64,000 nucleotides of DNA, taken from NCBI GenBank assembly GCA_964389685.1, contig CAYMFM010000002.1, forward strand, positions 1-64,000, written 5' to 3'. The stretch is from G020353115 sp964389685. Its GTDB lineage: Bacteria; Bacteroidota; Bacteroidia; Bacteroidales; VadinHA17. This document shows positions 17,144 to 25,824 of this stretch, in pieces (the first letter of the stretch is position 1; each line of letters starts with the position of its first letter). The notes under the pieces are model-generated. The model did no database searches. It was given only the letters and a program-made list of their open reading frames with translations, and was not told the origin of the DNA. The position numbers were made by a program, and so were the translations under genes.

Positions 17144-18502
17144 ATGGAAAAGTTACCATTTGAAAGACCATACATTAAGAAACTGAGTTCAGGAATGCCC
17201 AGTAAATTCGGGATTAAAATGGAATTTGATCCAATCACTTCAATTGATGGTCAACCGGTAAAGGACCTAATAAATGATTACGGATCTCCCCTGTTCATCA
17301 TTTCAGAAAAGACATTGAGGAAAACATTTAATGATGCCAAACGTGCTTTCTCAACCAGGTATCCTAAAGTTCAATTTGCCTGGTCATATAAAACAAATTA
17401 CCTGGATGCTATTTGCAGGATTTACCACCAGGAAGGCGCCTGGGCTGAAGTTGTTTCCGGATTCGAATATGATAAAGCACTGAACAATGGTGTTGAAGGG
17501 AAATATATCATTTTTAATGGTCCTGATAAATCACGGGAGGACCTGGAAAAAGCGATCAAGAATGATTCCCTGATCCACATTGATCATTTCGATGAACTAT
17601 ATCTGCTGATCGACGTCAGCGAACGGTTGAAGAAAAAACCCAAAGTTGCTATACGTGTAAATATGGATACCGGGATATATCCCATGTGGGACAGATTCGG
17701 CTTCAATTATGAAAACGGTGAAGCATGGGATGCACTGAACCGGATCATGATGAGTAAAAAACTGGAACTCGTCGGTTTGCATACCCACATCGGGACATTC
17801 ATCCTTTCAGCTAATGCTTACCAGGTGGCAGCTATGAAACTGGCAGAACTGGCCGTCAGTCTTGAGAGAAAATACAACCATTCGGTCAAATACATTGATC
17901 TGGGTGGGGGCTTTGCTTCTCAAAACACACTGAAAGGCGCTTATCTACCAGGAACCGATACAGCACCTTCTTTTGATGAGTATGCTGATGCCATTACCTC
18001 CGGCTTGATCAATTCCCAGATTAAACCTGAAAACATGCCGGTATTAATACTCGAAACCGGCAGGGCACTGATTGACGATGCAGGTTATCTGCTGGGAACC
18101 GTCCTGGCTAACAAACGGCTGGCAGATGGCCGTCGATCAACCATTCTGGACATTGGTGTTAATATTCTTTTTACATCCTTCTGGTATGAACATCAGATCA
18201 CCCCTGCTCAACCTTTTTCGCACCACACAGAAGAGACCGCTATATATGGTCCCCTGTGCATGAACATTGATGTGTTAAGAGAGAATATGGTTTTTCCTCT
18301 CCTGAAAAAAGGCGACCATGTGGTTATTAACAGGATTGGTGCTTACAACATGACCCAATGGCTTCAGTTTATTACCCTCCGCCCGAATATTGTGCTCATT
18401 GATCCGGAAGAACAAACACACATTATACGGGAAAAGGAAACACTAAAAATTTTTGAGGCCCTTGAAAAAATTCCCGGACACCTGAAAGAGATAAATTTAT
18501 AA
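17144..18502 (+). CDS. PLP-dependent decarboxylase, fold type III (diaminopimelate decarboxylase-like)
   Basis: A 452-residue alanine-racemase-fold decarboxylase. The PLP lysine is Lys83 in FAWSYKTN (lysine decarboxylases of this family usually read FAVKAN). HTHIGT (213-218) and GGGF (254-257) bind the cofactor phosphate region; ETGR at 304-307 replaces the usual EPGR; Cys372 in YGPLC and Tyr401 in GAYNMT complete the active site of the dimer. The family-typical sites are all kept, so it should be active, but the altered motifs make true LysA function doubtful. In this cassette it probably makes an amine used by the ATP-grasp ligase. Confidence 0.82.
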   Translation: MEKLPFERPYIKKLSSGMPSKFGIKMEFDPITSIDGQPVKDLINDYGSPLFIISEKTLRKTFNDAKRAFSTRYPKVQFAWSYKTNYLDAICRIYHQEGAWAEVVSGFEYDKALNNGVEGKYIIFNGPDKSREDLEKAIKNDSLIHIDHFDELYLLIDVSERLKKKPKVAIRVNMDTGIYPMWDRFGFNYENGEAWDALNRIMMSKKLELVGLHTHIGTFILSANAYQVAAMKLAELAVSLERKYNHSVKYIDLGGGFASQNTLKGAYLPGTDTAPSFDEYADAITSGLINSQIKPENMPVLILETGRALIDDAGYLLGTVLANKRLADGRRSTILDIGVNILFTSFWYEHQITPAQPFSHHTEETAIYGPLCMNIDVLRENMVFPLLKKGDHVVINRIGAYNMTQWLQFITLRPNIVLIDPEEQTHIIREKETLKIFEALEKIPGHLKEINL

Positions 18503-18521
18503 GAACCAGAAACCTGTCACT

Positions 18522-20735
18522 ATGGGATCGGACATTAAAACGGACATTACCTTATATTTCAAGGGAATATTAAACAGTTATTCGCAGGTTTTTTTCTCTG
18601 AACACAAGCTGTTTGCCCTGCTCCTTCTGGTGATCACTTTCATTGACCTGGTTGCTGGTTTCTGTGGCTTGTTCTCCGTTTTAATTACAATATCTGCTGG
18701 TTATATCATCGGGCTGGATAAGAACAAAATTTCAAAGGGAATTTATGGCTTCAATAGCCTTCTTGTCGGATTGGGGCTGGGTATTTACTATGAAATGAAT
18801 TTCTCACTGATCTTTATATTGTTCCTTGCTGCCATACTTACCCTTTTTCTGGCGGTAAGTTTTGAAGGAATTATCGGTAAATATGCCCTCCCCTATTTAA
18901 GTATTCCGTTTATTTTTTCCTTTTGGCTGGTAAGTCTGGCAACATACCAGTTTGAAGCATTGGGGATAAGTGAACGTGGTATTTTTACACTCAATGACCT
19001 GTTTGTTCTGGGTGGTAACAACCTGGTTCGGGTTTATGAGTTGTGGAATGATCTTCCCATTCCGGAATCACTTCACACCTATTTTCTTGCTCTCGGAGCT
19101 ATTTTCTTTCAATTCAATGTGCTCGCCGGAATCATTATATCTATCGGGTTACTTTACTACTCCAGAATCGCTTTTTCACTGTCTCTGATTGGCTTCTATT
19201 CTGCTTTTCTTTTTTACAAAATCATTGGTGCAAACCTTACCGATTTACATTACAGCTATATTGGATTCAATTTTATTCTAACTGCCATTGCTGTTGGGGG
19301 GTTCTTCGTTGTTCCTTCCCGTTTATCCTATATCTGGACAATTATTCTGATCCCGATTGTAGCCCTGTTGACCATTAGCCTGAATGCGATTTTTTATGGT
19401 GTTTTTCATCTTCCAATTTATTCACTGCCATTTAATATTGTTGTTTTAATGTTCCTTTATATCCTGAAGTTCCGTACACGCCAGAGTATCCATTTGCGCG
19501 AGGTTTTTATTCAACAGTACTCACCCGAAAAAAACCTGTACTCCTTTCAGAATGATATCGTTCGTTTCAGGCATAAATTAAAAACTCCTTTTAAGCTACC
19601 TTTCTGGGGAGAATGGACCATTTCTCAGGCACATGATGGTGAACATACCCATAAAGGCGATTGGAGACACGCATGGGATTTTGTGATCACTGACGACGAC
19701 GAGCATCAATACAAAGGCAAAGGCGACGTGGCGGATGATTATTTTTGTTTCAACAAAGAAGTGTTGGCTCCGGGAGATGGTACAGTGGATGTTGTGGTTG
19801 ATGGTATAGAAGACAACGACATCGGTGAAGTAAACCTGAAAGAAAACTGGGGGAACACGGTAGTGATAAAACACGCTGATTTTCTGTTCTCCAAGCTAAG
19901 CCACCTTAAAAAAGACTCCATCCGGTATAATGAGGGGGACAAAATAAAACAGGGCGATGTTATTGGACGTGTTGGCAATAGCGGAAGATCGCCTTATCCA
20001 CACCTCCATTTTCAGTTCCAGGCAACTCCTTTTATCGGTTCAAAAACATTGGACTATCCATTCAGCTATTACATCAGGAAAGCAACCAAAGGATATCAGT
20101 TCAGTTCATTCGATAATCCCCGTCAGCACGATCGGGTTTCTAATATCGATACCATGGAGATTCTCACAAATGCTTTTCACTTCATCCCCGGAAGGAAATT
20201 TAAATTTGAGGTGATGAAATCCGGTAAAAAGGAGGTGGTTGAATGGGAGGTATTTACAAACGTTTACAACAATTCATATATACAATGTAAAAACACAAAA
20301 AGCATAGCCTACTTCGAATCGGACGGCAACCTTCTTTATTTCCGTCATTTCGAAGGGGATAAATCTTCCTTGTTGTATTATCTATTTCTGGCCGCCTATA
20401 AAATACAAATGGGATATTATCAGGACCTGAAGCTTAATGACCGGTATCCTGTTAATCTTCTCTTTGGAAGAATTAGCCTTTTTTTTCAGGACTTCATTGC
20501 TCCCTTCCTGAACTACCTCAATGCAAAATATGAAGTGAAATATCAATCCATCGACAATACACTTTCGCCATCTAAAATCGAACTTGAATCCGTTGCCAGG
20601 AAATATTTCTTTTCAAAAAAACTGAATGAAATCAAATTTCATCTGTTGCTCGGTCCGTCAGGTATTGATCAGCTGGTTTACCATAAAAACAATAGAACCA
20701 TTCGCGCAGTATGTATAAAAGAGGAGTATTCATAG
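18522..20735 (+). CDS. urea transporter-M23 metallopeptidase fusion
   Basis: A 737-residue fusion. Residues 10-320 form a urea-transporter (UT) membrane domain with its two internal repeats, marked by GFNSLLVGLGLG (77-88) and GFNFILTAIAVGG (248-260). Residues about 365-510 are an M23/LytM peptidase domain with the first ligand pair in RHAWDF (His383, Asp386) and HLHF at 494-497, so the zinc site looks complete. The remaining 225 residues match nothing I recognise. It starts 19 bases after the decarboxylase and overlaps the next gene by 25 bases. Joining a urea or amide channel to a peptidoglycan-type endopeptidase is unusual; transport of a small amide released by the peptidase is only a guess. 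Confidence 0.8.
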   Translation: MGSDIKTDITLYFKGILNSYSQVFFSEHKLFALLLLVITFIDLVAGFCGLFSVLITISAGYIIGLDKNKISKGIYGFNSLLVGLGLGIYYEMNFSLIFILFLAAILTLFLAVSFEGIIGKYALPYLSIPFIFSFWLVSLATYQFEALGISERGIFTLNDLFVLGGNNLVRVYELWNDLPIPESLHTYFLALGAIFFQFNVLAGIIISIGLLYYSRIAFSLSLIGFYSAFLFYKIIGANLTDLHYSYIGFNFILTAIAVGGFFVVPSRLSYIWTIILIPIVALLTISLNAIFYGVFHLPIYSLPFNIVVLMFLYILKFRTRQSIHLREVFIQQYSPEKNLYSFQNDIVRFRHKLKTPFKLPFWGEWTISQAHDGEHTHKGDWRHAWDFVITDDDEHQYKGKGDVADDYFCFNKEVLAPGDGTVDVVVDGIEDNDIGEVNLKENWGNTVVIKHADFLFSKLSHLKKDSIRYNEGDKIKQGDVIGRVGNSGRSPYPHLHFQFQATPFIGSKTLDYPFSYYIRKATKGYQFSSFDNPRQHDRVSNIDTMEILTNAFHFIPGRKFKFEVMKSGKKEVVEWEVFTNVYNNSYIQCKNTKSIAYFESDGNLLYFRHFEGDKSSLLYYLFLAAYKIQMGYYQDLKLNDRYPVNLLFGRISLFFQDFIAPFLNYLNAKYEVKYQSIDNTLSPSKIELESVARKYFFSKKLNEIKFHLLLGPSGIDQLVYHKNNRTIRAVCIKEEYS

Positions 20736-22075
20736 TATTCTTTTGGCTGGTCTCTTTGACTGGTTTTAGTCAGTTGTCATCGGATTTTTCCGCCCTGGAT
20801 AAGGCGACCTATGACTTCTACCTGAAAAAAGACTGGAAAAACCTTCTAATATATGGCAAATGGGGGCTTCAAAATGGGTTTGATTACTATTACTTGCGGA
20901 TGAGACTGGGAATAGCATACTATGAACAAAAAAATTACAGAAAAGCAATTGTACATTTCCGTAAAGCACTGGAATACAATTTTAAAGACAATTCTGCTCT
21001 TGAATATCTCTATTATTCCTATTTATTTTCGGGAAGAAAGACCGATGCATATGCCCTGGTCTCCGAGTTCTCTCAATCCCTTAAAAAACGTCTTCAAATA
21101 ACCGATAAATCAGCGCTTACGGGTCTTTCTATCAATAATACCTATCGATGGAACCCCGATTTCAATAACATCACATCCGATTTTACACTGCCTGCGGAAC
21201 TTACCGTTGACGGCTGGCAACCAATAGAAAAGAACCTTAACTACTTAACTATCCGGTTTGAACACCAACTCAGCAATAGGTTCTCTCTGCTTCATGGCTA
21301 CGGTTATTTAACCAAAATACGAAGTCTGTTCGTACAGGATAATTTAAGCACAACATCTTTGATCAATGACCGTTTTAATCAGTATCAGATTTTTCTTTCA
21401 GGCAACTTGTCGGTTCACAGAAACATCAGCATGAAGCTTACGGTTCATTATATTAACCTCAGGCCGAAAACGTATGATTTATCATCCTGGGGTGGTGGTG
21501 CTTTTTCAACTAATAATTATTCCTCCGTTTCACCGAAGAACAATTGGGTTGGTTACCTGTCCGGCAACCTGGATTTGGGATCGTTTACTTTTCACGGTGG
21601 TATTGGTTTTTCAAACCTGAACGACCGTTATCAATTTCAGAAAGACCTTAGTCTGAGTTTTTTCCCTCTGGGAAATCTGAACCTGTATACGATAACAAAA
21701 ATTTCTCACCAATCCAACTATGATCAATCCGTTGCCTACAACAACCATTTTGTTTATCATCAAACAGTGGGATTCAAAATGCTGAATCCTTTGTGGATGG
21801 AATTGAATTCAACCTGGGGAGAATTGTCAAATTTTTCTATTCTTGATGGTATTGTTGTCTATAATGACATAAACCCGATACAGTATAAATTTGGATTAAA
21901 TTTACTGATACCCTTAAGTAAAAAAGGCATTGAATTTTTAATCCTTTATGAATACATGGGGGTGGAGAGCAGGTATTTCCCTTACTCTGATGCACTGCCC
22001 GACTTAAACAATCCTACTAAACATCACATTCATTCAATTACAGGAGGTATAACATGGAACATTTCAAAAAAATGA
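20711..22075 (+). CDS. TPR plus outer-membrane beta-barrel protein
   Basis: A 454-residue exported protein (signal peptide ending near GFSQ). Residues 25-125 contain tetratricopeptide-like helices (LRMRLGIAYYEQKNYRKAIVHFRKALEY). From about residue 140 to the C-terminus there are repeated amphipathic strands with aromatic ends, typical of an outer-membrane barrel, the last being HSITGGITWNISKK. It overlaps the UT-M23 gene by 25 bases and shares an ATGA with the TPR gene that follows, so the three are translated together. Probably the outer-membrane part of the cassette; substrate unknown. Confidence 0.72.
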   Translation: MYKRGVFIVFFWLVSLTGFSQLSSDFSALDKATYDFYLKKDWKNLLIYGKWGLQNGFDYYYLRMRLGIAYYEQKNYRKAIVHFRKALEYNFKDNSALEYLYYSYLFSGRKTDAYALVSEFSQSLKKRLQITDKSALTGLSINNTYRWNPDFNNITSDFTLPAELTVDGWQPIEKNLNYLTIRFEHQLSNRFSLLHGYGYLTKIRSLFVQDNLSTTSLINDRFNQYQIFLSGNLSVHRNISMKLTVHYINLRPKTYDLSSWGGGAFSTNNYSSVSPKNNWVGYLSGNLDLGSFTFHGGIGFSNLNDRYQFQKDLSLSFFPLGNLNLYTITKISHQSNYDQSVAYNNHFVYHQTVGFKMLNPLWMELNSTWGELSNFSILDGIVVYNDINPIQYKFGLNLLIPLSKKGIEFLILYEYMGVESRYFPYSDALPDLNNPTKHHIHSITGGITWNISKK

Positions 22076-22683
22076 AAATGTATATTGTTGCAGCCTGCAT
22101 CATATTTACACTTCATCATACATATGGTCAGGATGTTTCAAAAACAATTGGCGCATTTCAGCAAAGTTACATCCACGAAGCATCGGGTGATTTTCAGGAA
22201 GCAATGAATGTTCTGAAAAACGTGTACGATGAGAATTCATATGAAATAAATCTCCGGCTTGGTTGGTTGGCTTATCTATCCGGCTTGTTTTCAGAATCAA
22301 TTGCTTTCTACAACAAATCAATCTCCCTGATGCCTTATTCCATTGAAGCTCGTTTTGGGATTGTTTATCCTGCTGCTGCTCTGGGAAACTGGAACATGGT
22401 GATCAGTCATTATGAAAAAATCCTGGAAATTAATCCCAACAATTCTATCGCAAACCATCGACTGGGACTAATCTATTATGGTAAAGAGGATTATGCAAAA
22501 GCCTATACCTATTTTGAAAAAGTGGTTAATCTTTATCCATTTGATTATGATGCGTTGATCATGTTCGGATGGACCAACTTCAAATTAAACAAAATTCGGG
22601 AGGCTAAAATTCTGTTTCAAAAAGCGCTGATGCATACTCCTGGTGGAGCATCCGCACTGGAAGGTTTAGAGCTACTGAAATAG
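22072..22683 (+). CDS. periplasmic TPR protein
   Basis: About 203 residues from the ATG at 22072, which forms ATGA with the stop of the barrel gene; an in-frame ATG at 22054 would add six residues before the signal peptide. After the signal (cleavage near TYGQ) there are four to five TPR units (INLRLGWLAYLSGLFSESIAFYNKSISL, NHRLGLIYYGKEDYAKAYTYFEKVV). It probably serves as an adaptor for the barrel protein. It is the last gene of the cassette, and a new promoter element appears 60 bases downstream. Confidence 0.75.
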   Translation: MKMYIVAACIIFTLHHTYGQDVSKTIGAFQQSYIHEASGDFQEAMNVLKNVYDENSYEINLRLGWLAYLSGLFSESIAFYNKSISLMPYSIEARFGIVYPAAALGNWNMVISHYEKILEINPNNSIANHRLGLIYYGKEDYAKAYTYFEKVVNLYPFDYDALIMFGWTNFKLNKIREAKILFQKALMHTPGGASALEGLELLK

Positions 22684-22743
22684 TTTTGCTTTTGTTCTTC
22701 TTCTCTATTTGTTGTTGTTCATGGTATAGTAATAAAATATATG

Positions 22744-22751
22744 TAATTTTG
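22744..22751 (+). promoter_or_regulatory. -7 promoter element before the coiled-coil protein gene
   Basis: TAATTTTG matches TAnnTTTG and ends 35 bases before the ATG. TTG triplets at 22712 and 22715 are slightly too far upstream for a normal -33 box. Confidence 0.35.
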
Positions 22752-22786
22752 CCTCGTTTTATTAATAAATATATTCAGCCGGTAAG

Positions 22787-23692
22787 ATGGTGCAGAATGA
22801 TAATAAAAAATCAGTGGCAGTAAACAGCAAACTGCAAGGTAAAAATATTACCTGGTTTGTTGCTGCTATTACAGTGCTTGCTGTTGGTCTCGCTATAATA
22901 ATTTTTTTCTATTTTGACCAGAAAAATAAAATGGTAGAGATGGAGTATGTTCTTACCGAGGAAAAAGATTCCCTGACCCGGGAGCTGCAAAACCTGATTT
23001 ACGAATACGACACCCTGAAAACTTCCAACGACAGTTTGAACCTGAAACTCGAAGAGGAGCAAAATAAGATTAAAATGTTGCTCCGCGTTCAAGCTTCCAA
23101 TGCACAGAAGATCACCCTGTATAAAAAGGAACTCAGTACTCTCCGTCAGGTAATGAAAAGCTATATTGTGCAGATTGATTCACTCAATACATTAAACAAG
23201 GAACTTACGGCAGAAAACATACAGGTAAAGCGTGACCTTCAAACCGTTCAAAAAGATAAGGAGGAACTTTCCCAGATTAAAGAAGAACTCTCTGAAAAGG
23301 TTGAAAAGGCTTCTGTGATTCTTGCCAAAAATATCGTTGCAACACCAATTAATGCTCGGGGCAGAGAAAAGGATAAAATTGACAAGGTTGATAAAATAAA
23401 AGTCTGTTTTCTCTTGAGGGAAAATCCGATTGTGCAGGCGGGAAAAAAGGATGTATATATGCGTATCTCACGTCCGGATGAATTGATCCTTGCTGAATCT
23501 CCTGATAATCTTTTTGAATTTGATGGAAAGCAATCTATTTTTTCCTCTAAACGTACGGTTGAGTACCTTAACCAGGATATCGAATTGTGTATCTACTGGA
23601 ATAATAACGGGGATTTAATTCCGGGAAAATATACCGTTAACCTCTACCTTGAGGGAAATCAAATTGGTTCTGCTGTATTTAATCTGAAATAG
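22787..23692 (+). CDS. membrane-anchored coiled-coil protein, function unknown
   Basis: A 301-residue protein with one membrane helix (about residues 23-43), a long coiled coil (about 47-175, with heptads such as KDSLTRELQNLIYEY and VKRDLQTVQKDKEEL), and a C-terminal beta-rich domain (195-301; VCFLLRENPIVQAGKKDVYMRI, YTVNLYLEGNQIGSAVF). The N-terminus is probably cytoplasmic and the rest periplasmic. Proteins with this layout are found widely in Bacteroidota, often unannotated. It is monocistronic and convergent with hemW. Confidence 0.65.
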   Translation: MVQNDNKKSVAVNSKLQGKNITWFVAAITVLAVGLAIIIFFYFDQKNKMVEMEYVLTEEKDSLTRELQNLIYEYDTLKTSNDSLNLKLEEEQNKIKMLLRVQASNAQKITLYKKELSTLRQVMKSYIVQIDSLNTLNKELTAENIQVKRDLQTVQKDKEELSQIKEELSEKVEKASVILAKNIVATPINARGREKDKIDKVDKIKVCFLLRENPIVQAGKKDVYMRISRPDELILAESPDNLFEFDGKQSIFSSKRTVEYLNQDIELCIYWNNNGDLIPGKYTVNLYLEGNQIGSAVFNLK

Positions 23693-23724
23693 ATCACGTT
23701 ATAACAGCGCACTGCTGCTTTATC

Positions 23725-24855
23725 TCATTCTATCATCAGCAACTCAGAAATAATATTATCTGAAATCAACTGACCCTGTTGTGTTAAAATCAGGCTATCA
23801 TCCTTTCTCTCCAGCATTCCATAATCGATAAACCGGCTTGATAACGATACGCAGTAATCCCTGGCCTCTTTACTAAAGGTTTCTTCAATGTACTTAAGAT
23901 CTGCCCCCCACATGGTGCGCAATGACGTAAGAATATACTCATTATACCGTGTTTTCTGATCCAATGTCTCCTTTTTATATGGTATTTTATTCCTGCCAAT
24001 TCCACCAATGTATTTATCGTTGTTAGAAACATTCCATTGTCTGCTGTTTCCATTAAAGCTATGTGCTGACGGACCTATGCCCAGGTACCTTTTTTGTTTC
24101 CAGTAGTTTGTGTTGTGCTTTGAAAAAAAGCCCACCTTGCAGAAATTGGATATTTCATAATGTAAAAATCCCTGCGACTCCAGTTTGTTGATCAACGTCC
24201 GGAACTGTTCAACACTCTCCTCCTCTTCCATAAGCTTTAATTTTCCTTTTTTAAGAAGGTTGGCAAATGTTGTTCCGGGTTCTATTGTTAAATGGTACGC
24301 TGAAATATGCTGCACCGGCATTGTAAGTGCCATATCGATGCTCTTTTCCCATAACGAGCTATCGCTTACAGGAATACCATACATCAAATCAATGCTGATG
24401 TTATCAAAACCAACTTTTACCGATTTTTCAATACAATCTGACGATTGAGCGGCTGTATGCCTTCTGTTTAATATCTTCAACTCTTCATTAAAAAAAGATT
24501 GTATACCAATACTAATCCGGTTTATCCCGTTTCTTTTTAGCCCGGCCAAATAATCCGAATTTAAATCATCCGGATTTACTTCAATGGTTATTTCAACTCC
24601 ATCGAGTACCGGGTTATATTTTTTAACCGTATCGTAGAGGGAAAGTATCTGTTCAGTTGATAGTACGCTTGGTGTTCCTCCGCCAAAATAAACCGTTTCT
24701 ATTAATTCCCCTTCAAGGTAGTTTTCCTGCAACTCGATTTCCTTCCTCATTGCTTCCACCATGGTACCGGCTTTTTCAGATAGAAGCTCTTTGTAAAAAT
24801 CGCAATAATGGCAGATTTGTTTACAGAACGGAATATGGATATAGATGCCCGCCAT
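23725..24855 (-). CDS. hemW: radical SAM heme chaperone HemW
   Basis: A 376-residue radical SAM protein that resembles coproporphyrinogen III oxidase but is a heme-binding chaperone thought to deliver heme to respiratory enzymes. The motif CKQICHYC (Cys11, 15, 18) binds the 4Fe-4S cluster, followed by TVYFGGGTPSVLS, the SAM-binding glycines. The segment NRISIGIQSFF and the C-terminal HemN domain (KRYLGIGPSAHSF, YNEYILTSLRTMWG) are standard. HemN-specific N-terminal residues are absent, which supports HemW. The ATG start puts the cluster at the usual place. Confidence 0.9.
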   Translation of the reverse strand: MAGIYIHIPFCKQICHYCDFYKELLSEKAGTMVEAMRKEIELQENYLEGELIETVYFGGGTPSVLSTEQILSLYDTVKKYNPVLDGVEITIEVNPDDLNSDYLAGLKRNGINRISIGIQSFFNEELKILNRRHTAAQSSDCIEKSVKVGFDNISIDLMYGIPVSDSSLWEKSIDMALTMPVQHISAYHLTIEPGTTFANLLKKGKLKLMEEEESVEQFRTLINKLESQGFLHYEISNFCKVGFFSKHNTNYWKQKRYLGIGPSAHSFNGNSRQWNVSNNDKYIGGIGRNKIPYKKETLDQKTRYNEYILTSLRTMWGADLKYIEETFSKEARDYCVSLSSRFIDYGMLERKDDSLILTQQGQLISDNIISELLMIE

Positions 24856-24906
24856 TTAGTTAGATATTTTACAACTTTTTTAAGCTTTCAGGACTATTAA
24901 GGATCA

Positions 24907-25347
24907 TTAAATCCGTATATCTTTTGATTTCTTTATCTCCTTAATAATACTTCCAATAGTCTCTTTTTCAAATAATTCCCTTAGCTTATTCCGGATGGGG
25001 GAGAATTTTCTGTGGATCGGACAGGGTGTTTTGCCCTTTTCATAATCCTTACAGCTGACAATATTTATCAAACACCTGTTAAACATATCTTCGCCATCGA
25101 TGATTAATATAATATCCAGTAAGGAAATGCTATCCTGCTCTTTTCCTAATCCAAAACCTCCATGTGGACCTTTTGTTGAACTTAATAATTTCTGCTTCGC
25201 TAATGATTGTAATATCTTTCCAAGAAATGGTGTTGGAATATTCAGATCTTGTGAAACCTGTTTCAACCCTATTTTTTCGCCTTCCCTGGTATTCATTGCC
25301 AGGTAAATTACAGCACGTATTCCATATTTACAGGTATTTGATAACAT
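24907..25347 (-). CDS. Rrf2 family transcriptional regulator, likely Fe-S sensing
   Basis: A 146-residue winged-helix regulator. The N-terminal segment CKYGIRAVIYLAMN and the recognition helix around IPTPFLGKILQSLAKQKLL are family hallmarks. Cys92, Cys99 and Cys109 (RCLINIVSC, then TPCPIH) match the spacing of the iron-sulfur ligands in IscR/NsrR-type members, so it probably senses iron-sulfur supply, nitric oxide or redox state. It lies next to hemW and rpiB in the same orientation with 24 bases to rpiB, so the pair may be cotranscribed. Targets cannot be read here. Confidence 0.85.
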   Translation of the reverse strand: MLSNTCKYGIRAVIYLAMNTREGEKIGLKQVSQDLNIPTPFLGKILQSLAKQKLLSSTKGPHGGFGLGKEQDSISLLDIILIIDGEDMFNRCLINIVSCKDYEKGKTPCPIHRKFSPIRNKLRELFEKETIGSIIKEIKKSKDIRI

Positions 25348-25371
25348 AGCAAAGTAATTTTGATATCTTGA

Positions 25372-25809
25372 TCAACTGTTTTTTATCGGAATCTTTTTAA
25401 TTCTTCTTTCATGGCGCCCACCATCGAATGTTGTTTGTAAAAATGTTTCAATAATTACAATTGCCTCTTCTACTGATAAAAACCTTCCCGGTAAAGCACA
25501 GATGTTTGCATTATTATGTGCCCTTGCAAGCTCTGATATCTCCCTGTTCCAACACAATGCCGATCGAATCCCCTGATGCTTGTTTGCTGTCATATTAATT
25601 CCATTCCCACTTCCACAAATGCTAATACCAAAATCGCATTCTCCATTTTCAATTGCTTTAGCTAACGCGTGTCCAAACTCCGGGTAGTCTACACTTTCAT
25701 TCGAATCTGTTCCAAAATCTTTTACTGTGTGTCCTTCATTCACCAGATGTTTGATAAGTTCTTCTTTTAAACTGTAACCCGCATGATCTGAGGTTATTGC
25801 CAATTTCAT
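25372..25809 (-). CDS. rpiB: ribose 5-phosphate isomerase B
   Basis: The enzyme interconverts ribose 5-phosphate and ribulose 5-phosphate in the pentose phosphate pathway. MKLAITSDHAGYSLKE is the conserved N-terminus, so I start at this ATG (25809); an ATG 15 bases upstream (25824) would add MIYKK. The catalytic region CGSGNGINMTANKHQGIRSALC is intact, including the catalytic Cys that opens it, and NICALPGRFLS follows. At 145 residues it has normal length. A TTTG/TAAATTTG promoter lies immediately upstream. Confidence 0.92.
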   Translation of the reverse strand: MKLAITSDHAGYSLKEELIKHLVNEGHTVKDFGTDSNESVDYPEFGHALAKAIENGECDFGISICGSGNGINMTANKHQGIRSALCWNREISELARAHNNANICALPGRFLSVEEAIVIIETFLQTTFDGGRHERRIKKIPIKNS

Positions 25810-25824
25810 CTTCTTATATATCAT

